Source: Lasiosphaeria ovina (Eukaryota; Ascomycota; Sordariomycetes; Sordariales; Lasiosphaeriaceae). From it: DNA of 64,000 nt. Positions 45,996 through 57,123 of this stretch are shown piece by piece. The translations under genes and the position numbers were made by a program. The notes under the pieces are model-generated. The model saw only the letters and a list, made by a program, of their open reading frames with translations, was not told where the DNA came from and searched no databases. Positions within the stretch are counted from its first letter, which is position 1, and the number at the start of each line of letters is the position of its first letter. Location: NCBI GenBank assembly GCA_033439765.1, contig JAULSN010000003.1:4278001-4342000 (forward strand), in the 5' to 3' direction.

Positions 45996-46492
45996 AGTCA
46001 CTGGGACAGGGAACGGCGCGAGAGGACCGAGATCTCGACGAAACTGGCATTTGGCAAGATGAAAACAACGTCACAAGAACCGCAGAGCTGCGAAGATTTC
46101 CCTGTCAGAGTTTCGACATGATCAGCCGTCGGTAAGGCCGGCTGCAGCGTGCTTTGTGCGGAAAACCACCGTCGTCAGCAAAACTTTGACGGCCGACAAA
46201 AAATTCTAGGCCCATTGCCAGCCTGATGACGGCCAAGCGGCCGAGTGTTGCTGCCTCAGGCAGGCAGGGAACACTGTGCCGGCAATTCTCCGGACGAAAG
46301 GCTCCGGCCAATCAGCGCCCACCACAACCAAAGCCTCAGCTTGTAGAGGGAGCTGCTCCCGAATCGTTCCATCATTGCCAAATTCGCTCCAGATCCTCCC
46401 AATAACCGCATGCCATTGCGGCACCACCTAGCCAAGGTGCCTGCCAATTGATCCCGATATTACACGAACGATTCACGGTTAACAGATACCAG
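45996..46492. promoter_or_regulatory. divergent promoter shared by SWR1 and the NDUFB8 gene
   Basis: Only 497 bases separate the two start codons, which face away from each other. Both are housekeeping genes, so the segment must hold two core promoters and both leaders. No TATA box or named binding site was recognised. Confidence 0.7.
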
Positions 46493-47153
46493 ATGCTTTT
46501 ACGCCCGATCGCGAGGACGTCGCCCCTTCGGCTCGCGACCGCGCTCCCCGCTCAGCGACTTCCCGTCATTCAACGTCGAACTTTCATGCCCGACTCCATG
46601 ACGGGCCAAGGAGGCGTCATCGGCCAGAAATATCCCGACTCGGACTACAAGGGCCTCACTGCAGAAGAGGACCCGGATATGGTATGTTTGGATGGGTCGG
46701 GCAGGGCAAGACGCGATGCTGACCGTTTCGCGCAGAACGGCGGCTATGTCAATCCTCCTCGAATCAAGCGTCAGTTCCGCGACCCTCACGGCGACTGGTG
46801 GGACAAGCAGGAGCGGAGGAACTACGGCGAGCCGGTGCACGAGGACCATGATATGATGGGAATGTTTACCCCGTACGAGTACACCTGGGTGACGCCTGGC
46901 AAGGGCTTGGCACAGATTGGTGCCTTCATTGCCGTCGTTCTCAGTCTTTGCTTGGCCGTGAAGCAGGTGTACCCGGACAAGCCCTCGTACCCACGAGAGT
47001 TCGAGGGCGGCCTGGTGAAAGAGCTGGGCGGGGCTGGTGCTGTGCGAGTAAGTTTATGGCTGCCTGCTACGCGCGACAAGGACAGATTTCGAACACGAAT
47101 TGCCAACTAACGTCAACTACCAGGCACGAGCAGCAGGCGATGCTGACCCATAA
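46493..47153 (+). CDS. NADH:ubiquinone oxidoreductase subunit NDUFB8 (ASHI)
   Basis: Three exons, 46493-46681, 46736-47047 and 47124-47153, give 176 residues. Intron 1 (46682-46735, 54 nt, gtatgt...cgcag) is a multiple of three with no stop, so it can be overlooked; removing it restores EEDPDMNGGYVNPPRIKRQ. The last exon is only 30 nt (ARAAGDADP). The N-terminus is rich in Arg, Leu and Ser (MLLRPIARTSPLRL, RRTFMP), a mitochondrial targeting peptide. The body has the family features DPHGDWWDKQERRNYGEP and MGMFTPYEYTWVTP followed by a single membrane segment (IGAFIAVVLSLCLAVKQVYP). It is an accessory subunit of the membrane arm of complex I. Confidence 0.9.
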
Positions 47154-48137
47154 AGGATGAGGTTCGGCTAGCAGCGTGTGAATACCAACAGGGCCGTATG
47201 TGAGCAATATAAGATTTAAACCGCTTTCCATTTGCATTACGGAGGTGTTTGGCTCTAGTTTGTCCCGCGTAGGTTTCCATTCAAGCAGCTCCTGGTGTCG
47301 CTTCCAAACACGCCGAATTTATGACTGCTGTCAGGGTGTCCCGTGGGACGCTTTGGCTGATCTATTTACTTTCCCCTCTTTCCCGGCCTCCAAGCGGATT
47401 GGCAGCAGGCGTGCGTGCTTTACATGGATTTCCCTCTCAGCCCACAAACACATCGTGACCACCTCACTTGGCCTAATTGGTCCCGGGCAGGTAGGGAGAT
47501 AACTTGGCTTCAGGTTCAGTACCCCAGGTTGCCGACCTGCCTGGTTCCAGTACTAAGTTAACCGTTCTCCATTCTCCGTTCTCCGTTTTTTCTTCAGCAT
47601 CCGCCTCCGTGCGGCTCGGGCTCCATGTTGACTTTCCAGAGTCTCGGTGGGCGCCAAATTGCCACTAAGCTTCTACCTCCAGTCGTAGCTTCTCAATCTG
47701 GCATTGGCCCCTGAACTTGCTGCATCGTTCTACCTTAACTCGGTACAGCCACTTTAGGCAGCCAATGCTGAAAAGGTGCTGACGACCATTCCTGGTTCTA
47801 ATGGGACCCAGATCTCTCCCACATCGCCTGCCTCAGACGTCCGGGAGTCGCTTGAGGGCCACCAAGGAAGGAACACCCAGCACGTAGGCGTGTCTCTCGG
47901 TACCGAGACGCCCGCCGATTAGTTCACGAGAGTCGAGCCATCCTTTCTGTGGAGGCCACGAGCCGGCCCTCTCTTAACCTCCTCGCCAACCATCAGCTGA
48001 TTTGGCCGACCACATTTGCTTCTTTGCTTCTGCTCCGTTTGCTTCTCTTTCTTGCCTCATTCTCCAAACTTCATCCAACACTTCTTAACCCATTTGCCTA
48101 GCTTTCAGACGTCGCGCGGCACCCAAGCTTCGAAAAT
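47154..48137. other. spacer upstream of the unknown 576-residue protein
   Basis: Nearly 1 kb with no supported gene. A tandem ttctccgttctccgtt stretch lies near 47572-47590 and the last 150 bases are CT-rich, fitting a promoter and leader. Confidence 0.45.
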
Positions 48138-50047
48138 ATGCGGTACGAAGATTGGGACGTTATCATTTTCCCGGCCGGCAGAGACTCTAAAGTCCCTTTC
48201 AAAGAGTTCAAGATCGCATGCCATGTTGTGCCCGATCTCGAGCTTTCTCACATCCATGGGGCGGCGGGCATGCCCGTCATGACGTGTTTCGTGCCGAGTC
48301 TTCCAGCCGGAACCCCCTTCCAGATCTCGATCCATTCCTGGCGAAACCCGGACATCAGCCAGTTTACGCGAGCCTACAGCAAACACACAGATCTGGTCAA
48401 GTTTGAGGCGCGCATTTCGCTTGATGGACGAATGGTAGCGTGCGTTACTTTCTTGTCCTGATGATGAACAATTTGAGACGGACTGACTGTTTCTAGGTCC
48501 ACGGCCTTTGACCGCAAAGTCCACGGGCCACACTTGATCACCAGCACATTTGGTCTGTTGCTGGCTGCTGTGTATGTTTAATGTTTGTTGTTGCTAACTC
48601 CATGGCAGAGTTCACAAAGACAGGCGAGCTCGAGCGACTCAAGTTTCCCCACTTCCGACGGGAGCTGCTGTTCCAGAACCACTGGAGCCCTGGTGACGAC
48701 CTCGGTCGGATCAAGATAATAATCAGCGAAGGGTTCCCGCGGGACTCACTTTCGGTTCCGATAGAACGAGTAAAAAATATCGTGGCCTTCTCCTTTCAGC
48801 ATGCTCCATTGGGTGAGTTATTCTACCTCCGAGCGTCCTCCTCAACCAGTCCGTCAGTCAGCTAACAGGCGGTTCAAGAGATTTTGGAGACCAATGGAAT
48901 CGCATGGCCGAACCCTTCCATGTGGAGGCGCGCGCCCTTTGCCCCGACGGTGCCAGTTCCTACATATCATCCAGAAGAAGGAGCAGAGTCGCATGCACAT
49001 TCGCCTCGACGAAAGTCGATGCTCCTAAGGAACAGCAAGAGTCAGGGGTTTACGGCTCCATTTGTAACGGGAGGCATGTTCCAGCCCCCATCAGCCCCCG
49101 GTTTCGTCGGAAATCCAGCCGTGAATGCGCCATATTTGCCACGAACTACAGCTGGATCTGGGTCGGCGCTGTCATACCCGGACCCATTCACCGAGTCTGC
49201 GGCCTATCTGGACTGGGTCAATGCAACGACCAGTCTACCCAACATCGACCTCGAAAGGAAGGCTTATTGGCCAACCAATATTCGCTCGGGCAAGCGATCT
49301 AGCAGTGACACAAACATGCCTGACTATGTCCCTGTTCGGAATCATGATCCAATGCAGATCTCAGGCGGCAGCCTTGAGGACGATCCGATGAGCCTGAAGG
49401 TTCCAACCAACACACCCACCGCTCGGCTCGGCGAAGAGAATCCACACCCCCAATACTCGTTTTGCTCGCATACATCGGCACTTCCCCCCGATCTCGCGAC
49501 ATCTCTGACCCACTCACTGCTCAATCAGCCGTTTCCGCTTCCAGCTCAGCCTCAAAACACGTCGCTCCCGTCTTCCGAAGTCAAGTCTCGGAAGGAGGAT
49601 CGTCATTTGGCAGTTGGAGACTCCAACACTTCCTCGACGCACTCAACGCCCCATGCAGAGCACGTCGAGGTTCGCAAGTTCACGCAGCCTGAATTTAGTC
49701 TTGGACCCCGAGATTCAGATTCCCCAATGCCCTCTGGCCCAGAGAACATGGACGGCGCTAGTCCTTCGAATATGCAGTCTGTCTTTGCCTCTGGCGGCTC
49801 TCGCAACGTCTCGGCTGCCGAGTTTGGATCTAACATCACTAATTTTAGTATGGGCTCGGTGAACCATGGAGATGCTTCTGTTGGAGTACCCAACATGGGA
49901 GTCGGCAATAGCAATTTGGGTATGAAGCGGACGCGAAACTTCACGCCCGTTTCCGCGAAGGTGATTGACGAAGAGGATGAACCGCGCCGAGCCAGTCCTC
50001 ACGTGCGTGTTGCGGGGTTTGGCGTGGATGATGCCCACAACGCTTGA
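48138..50047 (+). CDS. conserved fungal protein of unknown function with disordered tail
   Basis: Four exons, 48138-48439, 48497-48552, 48609-48812 and 48879-50047, give 576 residues. The N-terminal about 190 residues are ordered and begin MRYEDWDVIIFPAGRD, with VPFKEFKIACHV and FQISIHSWRNPDIS. They end AFSFQHAPLEILETNGIAWP after splicing. This pattern resembles a common uncharacterised ascomycete protein that I know only as hypothetical. The remaining about 390 residues are rich in Ser, Pro, Asn and Thr and look disordered, with a basic stretch (PRRKSMLLRNSKSQ) that could be a nuclear signal. The last intron must use an AAG acceptor, because the CAG ten bases upstream overlaps the branch site and leads into a frame that ends early. 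Confidence 0.72.
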
Positions 50048-53000
50048 GAATAAGGAACGCAGGCTTTCGAAAATGTCTAATGCATTGTTATTTAACTAGT
50101 TGAGACGATCATTATTTGGGTCGTCTGGTTTTGGTGGCATCTCTAGCGCGTATTCAACTTCAATGCTTGCTTGGACTCTTCCAGGGGTCGCAGGCTTGGA
50201 GATGTATTACATATGAGAAGCAGTTCATATGAACTCGTGGTAATCGAGCCCAACTTAGTATGTATAATCAGCTCAACGAGGACGGCAGCCAAGGCTGGAA
50301 TTGCATTACCGCAACCATTGACACTCGTAGCCAGGTGCATGTCAATAGCGAGCCGGCGAGGCAGTTGTAAACAGGCGCCATTCGTCCAGTCCATCCAACA
50401 GGAGCAGAATGCGTAAGTGTGTGTATGGCAAGCCAGCCGCGCCTTTCTCAGATCGGATTCCTATGAAGGGCGAAGAGCGTTGCAAGACAATGAAGCATCG
50501 GTCAGGTCCTTGCTTGGTAAGTATGTCTCTACTCATAGCAAGTTCCCGGCCGTAACATAAACGTGCTGATCAATTTGGTGGGAAGTTTCGAAGATGTTGA
50601 GACCTTTGTCAAGCAGACTCCGAGCAGGTGTTGCTTTCTGAAAGGATACCAACCGACTTCGGAACCTGTCTCTGATGGTCCGGCGGTTTAAGGGCCCACA
50701 AATGAGAGATACAGGATCAGGCCAGCAAATGTATGGTATCAGGAGCTGGGGCTACACCGTACAGGCTCCAAACAAGCACGTTCCAGATCGAATTGCGAAA
50801 TTGATGGGCGCCGGAAAGCAAACAGGAGCAAATGTCTCACCATTGGCAGCTGCCCGGATGAACCACGTCGGATGTCAGGGGTCTTACTCTGAGCACTGGG
50901 GACCAAATGAACTGATGGTTTGCGCGCGCGTGGCATTTTCCCTTTTGCTCAGTTCGCTGGCGATCGATCTTCAAATTGTCCCAAACATACTTGCGAGACA
51001 GTGTTTGTTGATATTGAGCCAGAACTCAGGGGAGCGTCAGGGGGGCCCGAGACAACCCACAATTAGGTTAGGCCGTCGACCTTGCCACTTCCACGTACAA
51101 GTTGATACGTAGGTAGAGGGCAACGTGTGACAGGGTGACGCCATTTTCCCAGGTAGGCAGCTTTGGCTTTGCGCCCCATGATCTAAGAAACGACAAAGAA
51201 ACAGGTGTCGGGCACGTGCAGGGCCTGAGAGGAAAGTTCGAGTGGATTTGCCTCAGCAGCTTAACGAGGTAACGGCGACAGTTCCCGAGACAACTCGTAA
51301 CGCTGTTGCGCGTCCGACTCTGCGCCGCATGGGGCGATCGCATGGGTACATTGCGGAATACAAAGTCAGTTATTTTCCATTTCCTCCTTGTGGAAACCCG
51401 CTGCGGTTTGTCGTTGAAGCAACAGCGCCTAGTACGGGAGTGAATCCCCAAATTGTGGGGTACCTAGCCGTGCTGGCGCATGCAAGCTTCCGGGTCCGCC
51501 TCCACTGTTACCTTGGTGGTAGGCGATCCGAAAGGGCTGGGTGGGTACCTGTTGGTAGATTTAAGGATGACCCGACGGACTCGGAGAGATTTTTGAGCGC
51601 AAACACTAAAGCCCGCCTAAACGGTTTGGTAGCCCGGTGTCCGAAGCCTGGGAGGAAGGCTGGGTTGAGCTGTAACACGAATTCCGCATGGTTAACACGG
51701 GTAGCTTACACATGGCCCTGCGTTTGTGGTGGTTGTCTGAGCATGGTGCCAGATATCGGGGCGATCAGCGGTTCAGCACGCGGTCAGCAACGAGCCCATG
51801 TAAGTCGAGATGTGGGAAAGGCAAGCAAACAACCCCAAACAAACAGTCGTACGCTACGATCAGAGTGAATTACATGAGGCCGTCGGCAGTGCTGCACTTG
51901 TGGGGCTGGACGCTATTTTCTGTTTCTCCTGCGCTCCAAACCACCTGGAACCTGGAGCTTGATTGAACCTTGGCTGAGCTTAACATGGAAGGTTCAGGGC
52001 CGGTCGACCAAAGGTCGCGTCGCGTCAAGATTTGTGGTTTCACGTCTTTACGGTTTCCTGGGCTTGGAAACCCTCCACTACCATACTCAGCCTGTTATTT
52101 CGTAATAGATACCGATACCCGACAGTTATGTTGTATATTACAATTCATCTGCATTTGCCGATGAGTGGGAGCTAACCAAGCTTGGACCACCACCCCTCCA
52201 TGGGTCTTTGGCACCACCATCTCGAACGTGCATTCCCGCTCGCTCGGGGTCGATCAAAACCCCGAGATCAAGTGCGAGAGACATTTGCCATCAAATCTGG
52301 ATTTTTGGCTAGCATCGAGCGCATTTCTTCGGTTCCAGCCCCATGAACAAACAATAGGCTCCTGCACACAGTCCACGTCCCGTTTTCAGCACCTCATTCA
52401 CATATACTGTGTGCAATATATGCAAGGCAGCTACCAAATACGATAGCCAGATACAGTATTCGGCGAAGCGAAGCTTGTATGACTCACCCCGGTGCTCCGT
52501 ACATCTCAAGTTATTTAAGGTCAGAGAAAAGAAAAAGTCATCCTGGGCTTCCTTTTTTCGAGTGGCGATTCGGTTCTAGATTCCTCACAGCATTAGTGTA
52601 CAGAGTATTGCCCAGAATGTTACATGGTGAGGTGGTAGCGCCTCCCCAACTAGAGTCCCCGAGCCTGCAAGTTAATAGTTTGGACTTTTCACGACAATGT
52701 ATGGTTCGGGAACCAATTCGGGAAACAGGCCATGTCTTCCTCCACAGATATTTTACCAGTCTGCTGATAAACAGAGTCAGTTGAGTTGTGGTCGACTGTA
52801 TGGATCATGGAACCAAGGACATGGATTTAAGATAGTTAAAGTTGTTGCCAATCATGCTAGCTTCGGGGCTAATAACTGTTACCAATTCGAAGACGGCTCG
52901 CTCAGTGACTGAGCTGCTTCTGGCCCGGGTGCGGCCTCCTGAAGTCCGGGAAAAGGGTGTCAGAAAAGCCAAGACGATGGGTCACGCAATTTACTTGCCG

Positions 53001-53833
53001 ACATGTCACCCAGTCAAAATTTTGATGTCAATGGCGGCAAGCCCCCAGCCCTGGACCCTGGGGCCTGAACAACTTGGCGAGCCACCCCCGGCACATCCAT
53101 AATTGGCACTGTTCCGTGTGAAGCGCGCCATTATCAGCCGCACACTGTGTCGAAAGGGGCCAAAACTACCCAAACAGCACACAAAGCCGCTGAAGAATGC
53201 AACAAACGGTCTCGTCTCGGGGTCCGCACTGCCCGATCTACGGACGATAGAGGGCAGCAATCACTAAAGATGCATGGTATGGGCACCTAGTATACCTTGC
53301 TATGCACATAACGCACACGCATTGGACACGATTGAGGTGGGTTGGTGCAGACGACTGCAGTAGGTATGTAATGATGTATCTGTACGGTCCGCACTTACAC
53401 ACGGTCGCCGCCGAAGAACAACACCCGCCGCCCCACACCCAAACAATAGGTAGGAACGCTTGGCTTGTTGCGGAGATTTATGACGGACTACTAGTATAGC
53501 CCGACCCGCGACCGCAAAGGCTCTCCTGGTAGCCAAAAGTCCCCTCCGCGTGCGACCTTTGAGAGCGCGAGAGAGGTAGCTCCGTCGCTTTTTTTCTCAA
53601 CGCTCGTTTCCTCCCCGTCCCTCAAACGGCAAGCCACCACCACCACCATCACCATCCAGTGTAATCCGATAGAAGGCATAGACCCGACGGCAAGGACTTT
53701 GTGTGTCGCTCTGCCTTGCACTCGCCCACGTCTCCCAAGTAGTGTGCGGCACGTGGTGTCGTACTCGCGCGACGCCTTTTCCACTTCACGCCCGCTTTGC
53801 CGGTAGTCTCGACGCTATCCACGTTCCGGAAGC
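50048..53833. other. 3.8 kb gene-poor spacer
   Basis: No gene is supported on either strand. Reading frames reach at most about 200 codons and lack domains, splice logic or coding bias. GC is lower than in the genes. I saw no terminal repeats, target-site duplications or transposase motifs, so a transposon origin could not be shown. The last several hundred bases are probably the promoter and leader of the exporter gene. Confidence 0.5.
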
Positions 53834-55809
53834 ATGGGCGACAAGCCCGCCACACAATCGCCGAGGGGTGAACCACCAGAGCCGAGACTACCCATAATGC
53901 CAGCCATGTCAGAGTCGCAAGCACCCACAATTGCGCCCAGCACGACAGAGGATGAGAAAGCAGACGACATGGACGACGCTTCAGACTTTGGGGTAGCGGC
54001 ATCGGTCCCGACTGGAGAGGCCTCGAAATCCAAAGAGCCAGTTGCAAGTGAGACCGAGAAGACGGACGAAATCACACGACAGGCAACGGCCACATCTAAC
54101 ACAGGCCATGCGCTCAAGACGACGCCCACGCGCGAGGATGGAACCGAGTACCCCTCCGGCATGAAGTTTGCCCTCATCTTTCTCGCGTTATGCCTGAGCG
54201 TGTTCCTGGTGGCGCTTGGTGAGTCGCAATATCCTATACAGTCCACGTCTCGTACCCTTGCCAGCCATGTGGCGAGCTAACTCGAAGCCCTAGATAATTC
54301 CATCATTGCGACCGCTATACCCAAGATCACAGACCAGTTCCAGAGTCTTCCCGATGTGGGTTGGTACGGAAGTGGTGAGCACCCTCCCCTGTCCACATAT
54401 TCCCACCATCTCTGACATGCTAATGCTTTGCAGCATATCTCCTCACGACGGCCGCTCTCCAGTTGCTCTTTGGAAGGTTCTATACTTTCTTCAGCATAAA
54501 ATGGGTCTATCTCATCGCCATCTTCCTCTTCGAAGTCGGCAGCCTGATCTGTGGGGTTGCCAACAACAGTGTCACGCTCATTATCGGACGGGCCATTGCT
54601 GGAGTCGGAGCCGCCGCCATTTTCTCTGGCGCCCTCATCATCCTCGCATACTCGGTTCCTCTGGAAAAGCGACCTCTCTATAGTGGATTTGTTGGTGCCA
54701 TGTTCGGCATCTCATCCGTTGCCGGCCCCCTTCTCGGCGGAGCTTTTACCGACAGGGTTTCCTGGCGCTGGTGTTTCTTCATCAACCTCCCTATCGGCGG
54801 CATCACCCTTGTTGTCATCGCTGTCCTTTTTCCGGACCCCCACCGCGAGATTAAGAATAGTGATACATGGGCCGAGCGTATCAAGCGGTTCGACCCCTGG
54901 GGAACTATTGTGTTTATGCCTGCCATTATCTGCCTTCTTCTCGCCCTGCAGTGGGGCGGCCCTACGTACGCATGGAACAGCTGGCGCATCATATTCCTCT
55001 TCGTCATGTTCGGAGTGCTTATTAGCCTCTTTCTCTTCGACCAGTACAAGCAGCAGGACCTAGCCACGGTTCCACCGCGCATCTTCTTCAAGCGCAGCGT
55101 TATGTCGGCCTGTCTCTTCAGCTTCTGCGTTGGCGCGTCGTTCCTAGGCTCCGTCTATTACCTACCCATCTGGTTCCAGGCCGTGAAAGGGGCCAGCGCT
55201 ATCGATTCGGGCATTATGAATCTGCCCATGCTGATCGCGACTACCATCTTCTCCATTCTGGCCGGCGCTACTGTCACTATGTTTGGGTACTACACCCCTT
55301 TCATGATAGCGTGCAGTGTCCTTATTTCCATCGGGTTCGGCCTCCTGACCACCCTGCAGCCGGACACGGGTAGTGCCAAGTGGATTGGGTACCAGATTAT
55401 TGCCGGCGCGGGCATCGGGTTCGGCATGCAGCAGCCCCTGATTGCTGTCCAGACGGTTCTGAGCATCGAAGACGTTCCCATTGGCACTTCGGTCATCATC
55501 TTTGTGCAGACGCTGGGCGGCGCGCTCTTTGTGTCGATTGCGCAAAACGTCTTCTCGAACCACCTGGTCCAGTATGTGGCCGAATACGAGCCTTCACTCC
55601 CCGACCCCTCCATCGTCTTTGCTGTCGGCGCCACAAACATACAGCATGCCGTTTCGGCCGAGTATCTACCCGGTGTCACGCAGGCATACAATGACGCCTT
55701 GGCCAAGACCTTTGTTGTGTTTGCGGCAATGGCAGCCATCAGCATTATCGGCGCTTCGTTCATGGAATGGAAGAGTGTAAAAGGAAAGAAGGTAGAAATG
55801 GTTGCATGA
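53834..55809 (+). CDS. MFS drug/toxin exporter, DHA2 (14-TMS) family
   Basis: Three exons, 53834-54218, 54294-54374 (81 nt) and 54434-55809, give 613 residues. A long hydrophilic N-terminus (about 110 residues, Ser/Thr/Glu-rich) precedes helix 1 ([18 protein letters not shown]). Signatures of the DHA2 group follow: [37 protein letters not shown], then [29 protein letters not shown] (motif C region). The spacing of hydrophobic segments fits 14 helices. Such proteins export drugs, fungal metabolites or siderophores by proton antiport across the plasma membrane. No biosynthetic gene sits next to it, so a general efflux role is likely. Confidence 0.92.
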
Positions 55810-57123
55810 GGTGTTTCAGGGGGTTTGTGTTATATTCCGCCACTCCATCAATGTACTGTATATTGGATAGTATCTCTCTTAATTCTTAGTTCTTGTCTGT
55901 GGCCATGATTCCACTGCAATCTACCCTCCCAAGTATGTTGATGATCTCATCGAGGGTGGTGAAAGTGAGCGTATTTCCGAAGCGGGCCACTGGGTTTTTC
56001 TGGCCACATACCCCAAAGCCTTTGGCCCATAAGAACCCGCAGGTTTAGCTCCGACTTGTAGTTTCCACATTGGGTTCACGCCATCTCCAAGATCACGAGT
56101 TATCGTTATCGCACCGACTATATCCATGGTCGTAACCCTGTCAAACACACCTGGAAAACTAGGTGGAACTGGAAAAAGAGGTAAAACTGGGAATAATATG
56201 AATACGTATTACCTAAGTACCAAGGTACCCACTTCCTTCGGAACGTCGAATTTGGCTCTTACGGATGCGATGCTGGCGAACCCACTACCTAATTACCCCG
56301 GATTACCGACTACCCCGGATTCCTGACTGAAGTAAGCTTCTGACAAGCATGTGCACTCCTGGAGTGTGGATCTAGCTACATTTTACTTCAAACAAAGCCA
56401 CCTTCCTTCAGGGCGCTTACGGAGTCGGCGAGAGGCACAGCCTTACTGATACTTCGTATATTCTATACGTAATACTAACAGGGCCATATTCGACGAAGTC
56501 TCCGAACTCGAATTTCAGAGCACGTTTTCAGCTCTTTTAGTTCCATTGAGAGGGGTTCCCTGACTATTACTCTGCAGTCACCGCGATAGATTATTTTCCT
56601 TACCTAGTTTTGAAGTTATATTCGTTTTGCCGGTTTTTATTACTCTGCTCACCGGTCCTTGGACATTTCTTACAGTAGTTAGGAACCGCTTTCTAGACAA
56701 TACCTATACGGGGAAACCCTTGAACTGTCTCCGTGTCGCTCCCTAATATCGAAGTGGCAGTAACATCATTAGAGCTCAAGGGGCAAGTGCGACCAGGAAA
56801 CAACATTAAAGTCAATTTAGGGGTTTTTCCAGTTCAGGTAGGCGCTAAATGATTTTCGACGTTTGAACTTGTAAGTCACTATCAACCTTCCCAACCAAAC
56901 GCTCCCTCATTATTCTATTCGCACGGTGTATTTGTGACCTCATAATTACCCTGCCAATGTGGCCTCTTCAATCTTATTTATAATTTTGTTGATCTGAAAC
57001 ATTTGTCACCCTTCTCAACGGAATTTCAGATTGCTGCCAGTGAATTGAAAGACATCAATGGCAGCCAGCATACCGGATATTGTCGCAATTGCTCTCGCCC
57101 GTTGCAATTAATACCAATTCACC
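55810..57123. other. 1.3 kb AT-rich spacer
   Basis: No gene is supported. From about 56150 the composition shifts to clearly AT-rich, and a palindromic ctaagtaccaaggtacc stretch lies near 56212-56229. Drift after loss of selection or RIP could explain this, but no parent element is recognisable. Confidence 0.5.

Noticed and set aside
50675..51868. 145- and 208-codon plus-strand frames in the gene-poor block
   Set aside because: Peptides look random, start contexts are poor and no intron logic extends them.
55921..56148. A 75-codon minus-strand frame after the DHA2 exporter
   Set aside because: It lies in the likely 3' region of the exporter, and nothing in the peptide is recognisable.
50048..57123. 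A transposon in the 50-57 kb accessory region
   Set aside because: No terminal repeats, target-site duplications, transposase, integrase or reverse-transcriptase motifs were seen.
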